Positions 1-11,390 of a DNA stretch of 64,000 bases are shown piece after piece. This DNA comes from Aegilops tauschii subsp. strangulata (lineage: Eukaryota > Streptophyta > Magnoliopsida > Poales > Poaceae). The stretch covers positions 502,580,544-502,644,543 of the forward strand of contig NC_053037.3 in NCBI RefSeq assembly GCF_002575655.3, given 5' to 3'. The notes beneath the pieces are model-generated. The model searched no databases. It was not told the origin of the DNA and saw only the letters and a program-made list of their open reading frames with translations. The position numbers and the translations under genes were made by a program. Position 1 is the stretch's first letter. Each line of letters opens with the position of its first letter.

Positions 1-2285
1 AAAGCTTCTTCCACCGAGGTGATAATTAAGGAGAAAACTTGGATCATTGATAAGCACCACAAATAGAAACATTCCTTACGGAAGGCTTTAGGTGAAATAT
101 AACCCAAGATAACTCCAATGAAGAAACGATGGGTTTAAAATATCTCATTCTTGACAACATGTGAAACATGGAACATGGATGGAAATTGTCAAAATGACAT
201 AACACCACCTCAAAATATATTGTAGAAAGAATTGCACTTTGGAATGCAAGATGAAGAATACTTGAACTCCTCAAAACAAAACATGTGTTGAGCACCATGT
301 TTATTTTGAAGTATGGCTTGACGGATCATAACTTCGAGAGAGATCTTGAAGAACAATTGAAGAATGAAAAGAATCCTTGCCGAACCACCATGTGAACCTT
401 CCATGAAGAACTCCCGTAAAACAAGGATGATAGAAAGAGAGAGAAGTTGAAAACACAAGGTGAAGCCTTGCAATGATTTAGATGGAGCTTCGCGACGAGA
501 TAAAGCGGAAAAACGTGGAACTCCGGAAGAAGGAATTAATCACTTGGATGAAACAAGAACAATAATTATGTTATACGTATCCTTCACCAACTTAGATTGA
601 TGACAAGCAACGGATTTGGCATACTACTTATTCTCGTTGAAAAAGGATTGAAGAGAGATATTGCTCAAACTTGAGAAAAGTCTTCAACGATCCGCCGGTA
701 GGATTTGGAAAGAACGAATGAATTGATATGATAACCAAGAAAAGAGAACTCTTGAACGAACCACCGTAAGAATTGGAAATGAAAGTAGCAAAGGCAGAAT
801 TCACCGGGAGGAATTTGAAAACAAATGAAGATACTTGAGGGGATATAGATACAAGTGAACGAATAGATGACAAGCTGATTAGAGAATACTTGAATGATGC
901 ACCGGTAAGATTTGGAGAATGAGATCTGAAAGCTGAGAATGAATAATTCTCAGATGATGGCTTTGGAGAATCAAGCTGAAAAGACACCTGAATTGCTCCG
1001 GATGGGTGAAAAGAATTCTCACAATCAAAACAATTATGAGAGGATGGCAACAAGTTAGAACCACGCATCTTTGAGAGAATCGATTAGATTGAAGAGAAAC
1101 TCTTCTTCAATCTTCAAATGTTGAGAATGATGACGAGAAACACCACCATGAATTGTTGAGGCACTCCGGAATGAAAATTAGAAAGGTTGAACCAACAATG
1201 AAAAGAATTCGACAGATCTTGGAGAAAGACATTTGACTGATGATAACTCATTCTTACATCAAACTTTGTAATGAATTTGAGAAAAACTCCGGAAAGAATT
1301 AGAAGAGTCAGGTAAGATCCTTGGAAAAGACCTGTGTGTTAAGGCCCACTCAAAAAAATACACTGTTAGAATGATTTTTAAGAGAGACTGCACTGGTTTA
1401 ATTAAGTGGCTTGAATGAGATAACAACCTCGAAATAACTTGAACGGATCGAGAATGGAAACGCGAATCTTCTGAGATATCTTCGTCACTTCAGATATGAA
1501 TAAAGAGATATGAACGATTAAGAGGTGCACCGGCATGGGAAAGCATTTGAAACAAGGAAAGGAATGTGATTAACACCGAAAACTTGAATTGAATCCACCA
1601 GAGAAGAATGATGAACTTGAAGCTTCGTTAGTATCTTCCTGAGAATGACCGGATAAGAACATTGATGGAAAAGGATGGAGAGGCTTCCCATCAATAAAAG
1701 GATACATGATTGAGAAATCTGAGTCCTTGAAGAAAAGGGTGGGAGGGGGGAACAAAGGCAACTTGGGGCATATGTAATAAACACCATCGAGAAAACTTAG
1801 AATTGATCTTGCGGATGGGGAGAATGATGGGATCATCTCGAAGAGAAACACACCGGTTGGAAATAGAATTAAGATGGCAATCTCGATGATCAAGAAGGAT
1901 TAGTATCCACATAGGAATATGAGAACACCACTTAGAAAAGGTAGGTTATCAACACCTGACAATGAAGCAACTCGAATACCACAACTTAAAACAAAACAAA
2001 GGATTGGCTCGCAGAATAAGCCGGAAACAAATATATGATAGAGATTTCGCCCAAAGTGTTCGTGATGAGGCCCCACGGGCACGACGTATAGCGGACGTCA
2101 CGAATGACAAACAAGACGTCCCTGAATCGGCATAGCCAAGGATTCTTCAAGACGTCTCGTGACCACTTAAAATCGACCGTGAAAAGCGAACCACTAGACG
2201 TTGGACCCCAATCTCAAATCATACATCCGTCAAAAAGATATCCTAGGAGCTACTTGAATTCCCACCTATAAAACTCCCGAAACTT
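1..2285 (-). other. Internal non-coding part of LTR retrotransposon 'element X'
   Basis: No convincing protein is visible. Read on the minus strand, this stretch lies downstream of the primer-binding site at 3595-3607 and the LTR that starts at 3611, so I place it in the internal region of the same element. It is AT-leaning and built of degenerate repeats of a phrase like ACCGGTGGTTCNTTCAAG, seen on the minus strand around 680-1060, 1150 and 1300. The short open frames at 628-1068 and elsewhere translate this phrase repeatedly and look like by-products. The assignment is inference from position; the left end of the element is outside the window. Confidence 0.45.
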
Positions 2286-2368
2286 TCAAAATCCTCAAAA
2301 ACCTAACAGAAAAAAAGATACGGGGCTTTTAAGATCTGGAGAGGCAAAAAAATTCAAAAAATTTCAAA

Positions 2369-2560
2369 TTGTGGTCAAACAATGGTCAAACTAATTATTC
2401 TAGAATATTAGTGTTACTAAATAATTATTTCAGTTTTTCTGTATTTTGGTCAAATCTGGTCAAACTGTGGTCAAACTGTGGTCAAACAATGGTCAAACTA
2501 ATTATTCCAGAAATATTATTGTTACTAAATAATAAGTGTTTTTTAAAACAATAGTTTCAA
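2369..2560 (+). repeat. Duplicated TGGTCAAAC-rich segment inside the CACTA
   Basis: A phrase of the form GTGGTCAAACAATGGTCAAA followed by CTAATTATTC occurs at about 2372-2401 and again at about 2478-2507, each followed by a run containing GTTACTAAATAAT. It is a direct duplication of roughly 105 bp. The short open frame across it is a by-product of the repeat. Confidence 0.6.
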
Positions 2561-2678
2561 ACTCAAACAGGGAAATGTTTCACTTCATACTCAAGCTAAA
2601 TTCCAGAGGGTTAATAGAATTGACATCTTACTATTGTCAGGAAAACAACAAGTGCAGACTTGGAAATGAGGGAGAATA

Positions 2679-2742
2679 GAACCCGAAAGTTAAGCGTGCT
2701 CAGGCTGGAGTAGTGAGAGGATGGGTGACCGTCCGGGAAGTT
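2679..2742 (+). other. 5S rRNA-like module (pol III internal promoter-like)
   Basis: The segment contains AGTTAAGCGTGCT (2688-2700), then GGAGTAGT, then GGATGGGTGACC (2719-2730) and GGGAAG. These match in order and spacing the A box and C box of the internal control region of plant 5S rRNA genes, with about 80% identity to my memory of the grass 5S 3' half. The 5' half and 3' end of 5S rRNA are missing, so it cannot make normal 5S rRNA. It lies inside the CACTA fragment. That 5S-like modules occur in some plant mobile elements (for example Cassandra TRIMs) is known; promoter function here is inference. Confidence 0.7.
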
Positions 2743-2936
2743 AGATGATTTGGAATGATGAGGGGTGATTAGAGATTAGAGGATAAATTGAGCAGTGATG
2801 AGGGGTGGTGATTAGAGATTAGAGGTTAAAATAATTCAGAAATTTGAAAATAAAAAAAAATTAAAAAAAATTCGCAATTTTTTTTTCAAAATAATATATC
2901 ATAAAGGTGGAGCTCCAGGCTGCGTCCACGTGGACA

Positions 2937-3066
2937 GCCTTTAGTCCCGGTTCGTGTAACCGGGACTAAAGGGGGGAGGCATTAGTAACGACCCTTTAGT
3001 CCCGGTTCAAAAACCGGGACTAAAGGCCCTTACCAACCGGGACAAAAGCCCCCTTTTCTACTAGTG
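2937..3066. repeat. CACTA subterminal inverted repeats
   Basis: Two hairpins are formed by TTTAGTCCCGGTT and its complement AACCGGGACTAAA (2939-2971 and 2993-3026), with a third half copy before the terminus at 3066. In CACTA elements subterminal repeats are the binding sites of the element's second protein; that role is family knowledge, not shown here. Confidence 0.8.
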
Positions 3067-3594
3067 GTTGTATCCATCCGTCAACACATAACCAAGAAAA
3101 CTCCAGAAATCGTGTACCTCAACCATCGAAAAGCATCCGTTATACGAGCTATGGCAATACTCCCGAACTCCCGCCCCAGTACTGGGTGGCGTCGAGGTAA
3201 TCTCACCAACAACTGTAAAAGAGATTTTCGATGTCGGTGAAACTCAGGTATTCCAGAACTGCAACGATAAAATTGTGACGACAACACCTCGGAGCTCAAC
3301 TCCCAGGGACACTGCCACAACCCCTAAATGTCAGGAGGCACCAAGAACAATGTTCTCGTCACAAGAATATGGGAACGATCCCAAGATACCCGCGTGATGC
3401 TAAAAAGAATTAGTGAAATTTGAGGAGAGGAAAGTCAAAACATCTACGTCACGAGACCTCACCAGAGCGACAAAGGGACTGAGGATTAAAAAGAATCCTA
3501 CTCTCCGATATATATAATCCTAAGACTCACAGTTTTGTTCTACACTCAACAACGTCAGCGATTCGATCAAGCAGGGGGCTCCTAAGTCAGGAAT
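3067..3594 (-). other. 5' internal region of element X next to the primer site
   Basis: This stretch resumes element X on the right of the CACTA fragment. It has no recognisable protein; the short frame at 3081-3320 (minus) shows no known domain. The sequence just inside the LTR carries the primer-binding site, so this should be the untranslated leader or the start of gag. Confidence 0.45.
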
Positions 3595-3607
3595 GGCTCT
3601 GATACCA
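3595..3607 (-). other. Primer-binding site of element X
   Basis: On the minus strand this reads TGGTATCAGAGCC, complementary to the 3' end of plant initiator methionine tRNA, the standard primer site of many plant LTR retrotransposons. It lies three bases inside the LTR end at 3611, which fixes the element's orientation as minus and the adjoining LTR as the 5' LTR. Confidence 0.85.
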
Positions 3608-3610
3608 ACT

Positions 3611-5045
3611 TGTAACACCCACGATGCGGCTATATCTCTCACGTGTCGAGGCACGACTTAGAGGCATAACCGCATTGTAGGTTTTGTCACAAGAAGGGTC
3701 ATCTTCACACAATCCCATGTAATGAACAAGAATGGGATAAAGAGTTGGCTTATAATCACCACTTCACACAATACATAAATAAATTCATACATCATTCAAG
3801 ATACACACATAGACCGACTACGGTCAAATCCAGATAAAAAGAAGATAACCCCAAATGCTAGGTCCCTGATCCTCCCAACAGGGCTCCACTACTGATCATC
3901 AGGAAAATGAAACATAGTAACGACCAAGCTCTTCATCGAGCTCCCACTTGAGCTCGGTTGCGTCATCTGCACTGGTATCATCGGCACCTGCAACTGTTTG
4001 GAATCTCACACACGCGAGATCAAGACTATTTAAGCTTATGGGGTGGATGGGGTAATGAGGTGGTGGTGCACGAGCATTAAGCAAATATGTTGGCTAACAT
4101 ACGCAAATAAGAGCGAGAAGAGAAGCAACACAACGGTCGTGAACTAGAAGTGATCAAGAAGTGATCCTGAAACTACTTACGTTCAAGCATAACACAAGAA
4201 CCGTTTTCACTTCCCAGGCTCCGCCGAAAAGAGACCATCACGGCTAAACACGCGGTTGATGCATTTTAATTAAGTCAAGTGTCAAGTTCTCTACAACCGG
4301 ACATTAACAAATTCCCATCTGCCACATAACCGCGGGCACGGCTCTCGAAAGTTTATACCCTGTAGGCGTGTCCCAACTTAGCCCATCACAAGCTCTCACG
4401 GTCAACGAAGGATATTCCTTTTCTCGGGAAGACCCGATCAGTCTCAGAATCCCGGTTACAAGACATTTCGACAATGGTAAAACAAGACCAGGAAGACCTC
4501 CCGACTGTGTCGAAAAATCGCGATAGGAGCTGCACATATCTCGTTCTCAGGGCACACCGAATGAGCCAGACGTCGGGTTGGCATAGACCCTGGTTGCCCA
4601 GGGGGCGCCGGACATCGCTCAGTTTGGACCAGCACTCAGAGGAGCACTGGCCCGGGGGGGGGGGGGCTAAAATAAAGATGACCCTTGGGCTCCGGAAACC
4701 TAAGGGAAAAAGGCTTAGGTTGTTAGGCAAATGTAAAACCAATGTTGGGCCTTGCTGCAAGAGTTTTATTCAAGGCAAACTGTCAAGGGGGTCCCATAAA
4801 TCACCCAACTGCGTATGGAACGCAAAATCAAGGAACATAACACCGGTATGACGGAAACTAGGGTGGCAAGAGTGGAACAAAACACCAGGCATAAGGCCGA
4901 GCCTTCCAGCCTTTACCAAGTATATAGATGCATTAATTAAAATGAGATATATTGTGATAACCCAACAATATCCATGTCCCAAAATGGAACAAACTTTATC
5001 TTCACCTGCAACTAGCAACGCTATAAGAGGGGTTGAGCAAAAGCG
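3611..5045 (-). mobile_element. 5' LTR of element X, left part
   Basis: The LTR has TGTAACACCC at 3611 and, far to the right, GGGCGTTACA ending at 45875, giving the TG...CA ends expected of an LTR. It is cut at 5045/5046 by the giant CACTA and resumes at 43344. Without the insert it would be about 3.97 kb long. It contains a 13-14 base G run near 4654-4667. The open frames inside it show no protein similarity that I recognise. Confidence 0.7.
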
Positions 5046-5072
5046 CACTACAAAAAAAAGACACATCCGTGA
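5046..5072 (+). repeat. Left terminal inverted repeat of the giant CACTA
   Basis: Begins CACTACAAAAAAAAGACACA and is followed within 150 bp by several TATGAC/GTCATA motifs (5100-5190). It pairs with 43314-43340. The flanking target-site copy is GCG at 5043-5045. Confidence 0.8.
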
Positions 5073-5394
5073 CATTTTGGGCCGAACGAAATTTTTTTCT
5101 GTCATACATATGACACTTCTATGACGATAATTGTGACAAAAACCGGTATCATCATAGATGTAGTGGGCTCCTACTTCTATGACAAAAAATCATGACAGAA
5201 AATGGGATTTTCGTCCTGGGCGGGCCGGAGATGCAGCTGCATGACATTGTTTGGGCCATCCATGATGGAAAAAACTGTGGTAGAAGCGAGGGGGAGGAAA
5301 ATTTCGGGGAGTTCCCGGTTACGGTGGGAGGTCGGGGGCCGAGCGATGCGCGTTTCTCTCGTACACGTACGCACGTGTGTGCGAGGCGTTCGCT

Positions 5395-5550
5395 CTAACT
5401 GAACCCGAGCGAGGCGTTGGGCTCTAACTGAACCCGAGCGATTGCACTGCAGGCTACGTGTTACTGAACCCGAGCGATCGATCGATGGCTGTTAACTGAA
5501 CCCGATTGAGCGATTCCTTCGCTACTGCTGCTAACTGAAGCCAATCGATT
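5395..5550 (+). repeat. Interspersed CTGAACCCGA repeats
   Basis: The phrase AACTGAACCCGAGCGA or a close variant recurs four times (about 5396, 5427, 5463, 5493) with a weaker copy near 5532. Spacing is about 30-36 bp. It belongs to the left subterminal region of the giant CACTA. No coding potential was recognised. Confidence 0.6.
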
Positions 5551-5637
5551 GGATGAACAGTGAGCGTTGCGGGGGGGGGGGGGGTTGGATGAACAGTGAG
5601 CGGTGGCGTTGCCTCTGGATGAACAGGACCCCGTGGT

Positions 5638-5850
5638 GTGGAGGGCTGGATGAACAGTAGATGGTGGAGGGGTGCCCGTGGAGGGGTGGTTGAACAGGAC
5701 CCCGTGGTGTGGAGGGCTGGATGAATAGTAGACGGTGGAGGGGTGCCCGTGGAGGGGTGGTTGAACAGGACCCCGTGGTGTGGAGGGCTAGATGAACAGT
5801 AGACGGTGGAGGGGTGCCCGTGGCGGGGTGGTTGAACAGTAGCCGGTGGA
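5638..5850 (+). repeat. 71-bp tandem array (A)
   Basis: Three units starting at 5638, 5709 and 5780, each beginning GTGGAGGGCTGGATGAA and containing GGGGTGCCCGTGG and TTGAACAGGACCCCGTGG. The period is exactly 71 bp and the units differ by a few bases. Partial units flank the array on both sides (about 5590-5637 and 5850-5940). A G14 run precedes it near 5570-5584. The long minus-strand frame through this region is a Pro/Ser/His-rich translation of the repeat and is not supported as a gene. Confidence 0.85.
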
Positions 5851-5968
5851 GTAGCGCGCAGTGGAGGCTGGATGAACAGGAGCCCGTGGAGGCTGGAGGA
5901 GGTCGACGGTAGCCCGTGGAGGCTGGAGGAGGTCGATGGTGGAGATGAAAAATATCCCGTGGAGTCCC

Positions 5969-6259
5969 GTTTTGCGGTACGCCACACCCCTCCCGATGAA
6001 CAGGACCCCCGTTTCGACCATAGGAGGTCCGTTTCGTCCGTTTTGCGGTACGCCACACCCCTCCCGATCAACACGACCCCCGTTTCAACCATAGGAGGTC
6101 CGTTTCGTCCGTTTTGCGGTACGCCACACCCGTCCCGATCAACAGGACTCCCGTTTCCACCGTAGGAGGTCCATTTCGTCCGTTTTGCGGTACGCCAGAC
6201 CCCTCCCGATGAACAAGATCCCGTTTCGAACGTGGCCGGTCGAACAAAGGCCGTTTCCT
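5969..6259 (+). repeat. 71-bp tandem array (B)
   Basis: Units begin GTTTTGCGGTACGCC at 5969, 6040, 6111 and 6182, with a final diverged unit after 6260. Each contains CTCCCGATGAACAGGACCCC or a variant and AGGAGGTCCGTTTCGTCC. The period is again 71 bp although the sequence differs from array A; both carry the core GAACAGGACCCC. No gene is supported. Confidence 0.85.
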
Positions 6260-6364
6260 CCGTTCTGCGGTACGCCAGGCCTCGTTTCCATTGCCTGTTC
6301 CGTCCAAGCCCTCCCGATGAACATGACCACGCATTCCGTTCCGAACCAGTCGGTTGGCTCCCAC

Positions 6365-6450
6365 GCGTTCCGTTGCCTCCCGATGAACACGACGCATTCC
6401 GTTGCCTCCCCATGAACACGACGCATTCCGTTGCCTCCCCATGAACACGA
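6365..6450 (+). repeat. 29-30-bp tandem repeat
   Basis: Three units containing ATGAACACGACGCATTCCG and TTGCCTCCC, with ATGAACACGA starting at about 6382, 6412 and 6441. It is probably a further diverged derivative of array B, which shares the CCCGATGAACA core. Confidence 0.75.
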
Positions 6451-6899
6451 CAACGACGCTGTTTCTCCGTTCCGACCCAGCCATGTCAACGAGCCCTCGC
6501 CGTACGTATGCGCGAGTAGGCGTTCGAGACCCCGCCCGTATGTACACATACGTGGCCGTATTTTCTTTCTTGCACCCTGGCCGCTGTATGTACGTGTACA
6601 TGCTACGTGCGCGCCTCTACATCCACCAGTATATATGTACGTACACGTTCGCGACCAGAATGACAACGCTACGTATGCTTCGACCAGGTGGGTCCCGACT
6701 GTCAGACACTTCCTTGCGTGCGAAGATGTAGATGGTGGGTCCCAGCAGTTAGGGGGGCGAATCATTTTGTTTTTTTGCCCGGACGCACTTCCTTGCGTGC
6801 GAAGGTGTAGCTGGTGGGTCCCAGCGGTCAGGGGGGAAACGTTTTTTTCGCGAAATACGATGGCCCGTCCGGTGGGTCCCCGCTGTCAGGTGGAGGAAT

Positions 6900-9800
6900 A
6901 ATTATTTTGCGCGTAATAAGGAGGCACTTCCTTGCTGCGGCCTTGGACCCAGCTGTCAGCGTCTCCACGCACAGTACTCTTCCGATGGAAGTCGGTTGTT
7001 GACCACATTGACCACGCCGCGCCGAGAGCACCACGGCGGTGGACGACGGCGAGGCCTAGGAAGGGGACGACACAGAGGCAGGGAAGACTCGGCAGTTGTT
7101 TCCCACGTGGAGGGGAGTACGACTGTACGAGGGTTTACTGGCTCGTCTGTCGTCGCCGGAGAATGACAGCAAGTGTGGGTGAGTAGAGGGATGGCTAGGC
7201 CAGCGATGGGAGTACGATGGGGTGGTGAGGCCTACGCGGCAGCACAGCCGGCCGCGAGGAGGAGGGAGCAGGCAGTCCCGCCGGCGCTTGTTAGAGCGGC
7301 TGGAGCAGGAAGAGCAGAGATTTAAGAAGCACGATGGCCGTTGGATGGACATCCAACAGTCAGTGCTTGTGCGTCAACCTTTTTTTTAGGAAAGCCTCAA
7401 ATCTGTGGAAAACAGAATACAGCCCATCTGCCATTATTTCTAATAATTTACAGCCCATTTGCTAATTCTTAAGGGGTTTTTTGGAGCCCATATTCTTTTT
7501 GTTAGAATTACAGCCCATATTGTGGCCACGGTTAAAAAATTATACGAAATTTTGCATATTTCGGTGCGGTCCGAACTATTTTTAATCCCGAAATTTCGAC
7601 TCACATTCAAACTGATTATAAAAATAAATGTATATCAATATAAAATCCAACAAATTCTCCACGCATAAAAAATAATGTAATTTAAAATCTTGATATGAAA
7701 AAAAAGATATTTGAAACTAATTGCCGGTTTGATGTGTTTTAAAAATGTACAACCCATTTCTCATTACTGATGGGCCATTTTCTCGGCCAGCCAAATGAAA
7801 GCTCTCCTCGTCTTGAAAGATTTGCAGCCCAACAGGCCTGACAAAGCGACTTACTTGGCAAATAAAAAAAACTGGGCTATGGCTGTGGACCCAGCTGTCA
7901 GCCTCTCCACGTACAGTACTCTTCCGATGGAAGTCGTTCCTTGACCACGTTGACCACGCTGCGCGGAGAGCACCATGGCGGTGGATGACGGCGAGGCCTA
8001 GGAAGGGGACTACGCGGAGCCGGGGAAGACGCGGCAGTGGAAGCCCGCGCGGAGAGGAGTACGAGGGTTCACTGGTTCGGCTGCGGTGTGAGGCTGCCGT
8101 CGCCGCAGGGCCTGGCCAGCGGTGGGAATAGTAGGGGGCGGTGAGGCCTCTGCGGCAGCACAGCCGGCTACGGGAGGCAGGAGCATGCGGCACGACCGGC
8201 GCTGCTTTGGGCGGCTGGAGCAAGAAGACTAGAGGTTGAAGAAGCACTACGGCCGTTGGATGGACATCGTACGGTCACTGGAGCTAGAATCGTTCATATT
8301 GACTAAGTTGACAAAGCTCTTCGTCCCCGTCAACTTAGTAGGCCCACAAGTCAGCATCCCACAAAGGTGGGTCCCAGCTAGCCGGGGGAGTATTCATTTT
8401 TTTGTGCGTAATAAGGAGGCACTTGCGGTGGGTCTGAGCTGATAGCGGGGGGAATGTTTTTTTTGCGAAATACGGTAGCCCGTCCGGTGGGTCCTAGCAG
8501 TCAGGGGGAAACGATTTTTTTTGCAAAATACTGGTGGCCCGCTCGGTGGGTCCCCGCTGTCAGGTGGAGGAATAATTATTTTCCGCGTAATAAGGAGGCA
8601 CTTCCTTGCGGCTGCCATGGACCCAGCTGTCAGCCTCTCCCCGTACAGTACTCTTCCGATGGAAGACGGTCGTTGACCACATTGACCACGCCGTGCCGAG
8701 AGCACCACGGCGGTGGACGACGGCGAGGCCTAGGAAGGGGACGACGCGGAGCCGGGCAAGACGCGGCAGTGGATGCCCACGCAGAGAGGAGTACGAGCGT
8801 TCACTGGTTCGGCTGCGGTGTAAGGCTGTCGTCGCCGCAGAATAACAGGGGGTATGGGTGAGTGGAGGGATGGCCTGGCCAGTGGTGGGAGTAGTATGGG
8901 GGCGGTGAGGCCTCCGCGGTAGCACAGCCAGCCACGGGAGGCAGGAGCAGGCGGCACGACCTGGCGCTGCTTTGGGCGGCTGGAGCAAGAAGACCAGAGG
9001 TTCAAGAAGCACTATGGCCGTTGGATGGACATCATACGGTCACTGGAGTATTGACTAAGTTGACAAAGCCCTCCGTCCCCATCAACTTAGTAGGCCCACA
9101 AGTCAGCCTGCCACTATACTGGGTCCCAGCTAACAGGGGGAGTTTTCATTTTTTTGTGCGTAATAAAGAGGCACTTCCTTGCGGGCGAAGATATAGCTGG
9201 TGGGTCCGAGCTGTCAGCGGCGGTAACGTTTTTTTCGTGAAATACAGAGGCCCTTTCGGTGGGTCCCTGATGTCAGGTGGAGGAATCATTATTTTGCGTG
9301 TAATAAGGAGGCATTTCCTTGCGTGCGGCCGTGGACCCAGCTGTCGGCCTCTCCACGTACAGTCCACTTCAGATGCATGTCGGTCGTTGACCACGTTGAC
9401 CAGGCCGCGCCGAGAGCACCAGGGCGGTGGACGACGGCGAGGCCTAGGAAGGGAACGACACGGAGGCAGGGAAGACTCGGCAGTTGTTTCCCACGCGGAG
9501 GGGAGTACGACTATAAGAGGGTTTACTGGTTCGTCTGCCATCGCCGGAGAATAACAGCAGGTGTGGGTGAGTAGAGGGATGGCTAGGCCAGCGATGGGAG
9601 TACGGTGGGGCGGCGAGGTCTGCGCGGCAGCACAGCCGGCCACGGGGAGGAGGGAGCAGGCAGTCCCGCCGGCGCTTGTTTGAGCGGCTGGAGCAGGAAG
9701 AGCAGAGATTGAAGAAGCACGACGGCCGCCCGATGGACATCCAACAGTCACTGCTTGTGTGTCAACCTTTTTTTTAGGAAAGCCTCAAATCTGTGGAAAA

Positions 9801-11390
9801 CAGCATACAACCCATCTGCCATTATTTCTAATAATTTACAGCCCATTTGCTAATTCTTAAGGTGTTTTTTGGAGCCCATATTCTTTTTGTTAGCATTACA
9901 GCCCATATCGTGGCCACGGTAAAAAAATTATACGAAATTTTGCATATTTCGGTGCGGTTCGAACTGTTTTTAATCCCGAAATTTCGACTCACATTCAAAC
10001 TTATTTTAAAAATAAATGTATATCAATATAAAATCCAACAAATTCTCCACTCATAAAAATTAATGTAATTTAAAATCTCGAAATGAAAAAAAGATATTTG
10101 AAACTAATTGCCAGTTTGATGTGTTTTAAAAATGTACAGCCCATTTCTCATTACTGATAGGCTATTTTCTCGGCCAGCCGAATGAAGCTCTCCTCGTCTT
10201 GAAAGCTTTGTAGCCCAACAGGCCTGACAAAGCGACTTACTTGGCAAATCACAAAAAACTGGGTTGTGGCCGTGGACCCAGCTATCAGCCTCTCCACGTA
10301 CAGTACTCTTCCGATGGAAGTCGGTCGTTCACCACATTGACCACGCTGCGCCGAGAGCACCAAGGCGGTGGACGACGGCGATGCCTAGGAAGGGGACGAC
10401 GCGGAGCCGGGGAAGACGCGGCAGTGGATGCCCACGCGGAGAGGAGTACGAGGGTTCACTGGTTCGGCTGCGGCGTGAGGCTGCCGTCGCCGCAGAACAA
10501 CAAGGGGTGTGGGTGAGTAGAGGGATACCCTGGGCCAGCGGTGGGAGTAGTAGGGGGCGGTGAGGCCTCCGCGGCATCACAGCCAGCCACGAGAGGTAGG
10601 AGCACGCGGCACGACCGGCGCTGCTTTGGGCGGCTGGAGCAAGAAGACCAGAGGTTGAAGAAGCACTATGGCCGTTGGATGGACATCGTACGGTCACTGG
10701 AGCTAGAATCATTCATATTGACTAAGTTTACAAAGCCCTCCATCCTCGTCAACTTAGTAGGCCCACAAGTCAGCCACGCACTATGGTGGGTCCCAGCTAG
10801 CAGGGGGTATTCATTTTTTGGTGCGTAATAAGGAGGCTCTTCCTTGCGTGCGAAGATATAGCTGGTGGGTCCGACCTGTCAGCAGGGGGAACGTTTTTTT
10901 TCGCGAAATACAGAAGCCCTTCCCACGTACAGTGCGTAATAAGGAGGAACTTTCCTTGCATGCGACCATGGACCTCGTGGGTCCCAGCCGTCAGGCTCTC
11001 CACGTACAGTCCTCTTCCGATGACTCTCGTATGTTGACCACGCCGCGCCGAGCGCACCGAGGCGATGGACGACAGCGAGGCCCCAGACTGGAATGACCCG
11101 GAGATGGGGAAGACGCGGCAGTGGAGTCGCAGACGAAGAGGAGTGGGAAACTTGACTGGTTCAGGTGCGGGGTGGGCCTACACTCGGCAGAGAATAACAG
11201 GAGGTGCGGACTGGAGGGATGGCCTGGCTGTCGGTGGGGTAGTGTTTCGCTGAGGAGCGCAAAACAACGCCGCTGGATGCCGAAGGCTGGAGCAGGCGGT
11301 TCCGGCAGCGCTGGGGGAAGAAGACGAGAGATTGAAGAAGAATGTCGGCCGTTGGATGTAAATCCAACGCCTTCTTAGGCTTCGACCTAC
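6900..11390 (+). repeat. Higher-order tandem duplication of GC-rich blocks (about 2.39 kb unit)
   Basis: A GC-rich block of about 0.4-0.45 kb recurs near 6940-7350, 7880-8290, 8620-9040, 9325-9745, 10265-10700 and, diverged, 10970-11365. Landmarks are CAGCTGTCAGCCTCTCCACG, CTCTTCCGATGGAAG, GTGGACGACGGCGAGGCC and near the end GCCGTTGGATGGACATC. A larger unit is also duplicated: the AT-rich spacer at about 7375-7870 recurs at 9760-10255, an offset of about 2388 bp, and the blocks around it repeat with the same offset. Long frames recur in each block on both strands but have no recognisable domain, and their repetition is explained by the DNA duplication, so I list no gene here. Confidence 0.8.

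Larger units (their letters stand above)
2286..3066. mobile_element. CACTA transposon terminal fragment
   Basis: The right end at 3066 reads, on the minus strand, CACTAGTAGAAAAGG, the usual Triticeae CACTA terminus. It is followed inward by inverted copies of TTTAGTCCCGGTT. Inward of that lie TGGTCAAAC-rich repeats and a module around 2286-2355 that is also present in the second CACTA at 48640-48712. I cannot find the matching left CACTA end, so this is probably a truncated element; the left limit is set where similarity to the other CACTA begins. No transposase is present. It interrupts the internal region of element X. Confidence 0.75.

Noticed and set aside
2679..2742. A functional 5S rRNA gene
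   Set aside because: Only the internal control region half is present; the 5' half, the 3' end and a terminator T-run in the right place are missing.
4654..5584. G13-G14 homopolymer runs as regulatory G-quadruplex sites
   Set aside because: Single runs at 4654-4667 and 5570-5584 without neighbouring G tracts; more likely slippage or assembly uncertainty.
5454..6419. Long minus-strand frames (up to 321 codons) through the 71-bp arrays
   Set aside because: They are Pro/Ser/His/Gly-rich translations of tandem DNA, overlap other long frames on both strands, and show no domain. A 71-bp period is not a multiple of three, so no protein repeat is conserved.
6900..11390. Repeated frames of 70-200 codons in the GC-rich blocks
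   Set aside because: The same frames recur because the DNA is duplicated; they occur on both strands, with no start context or domain.
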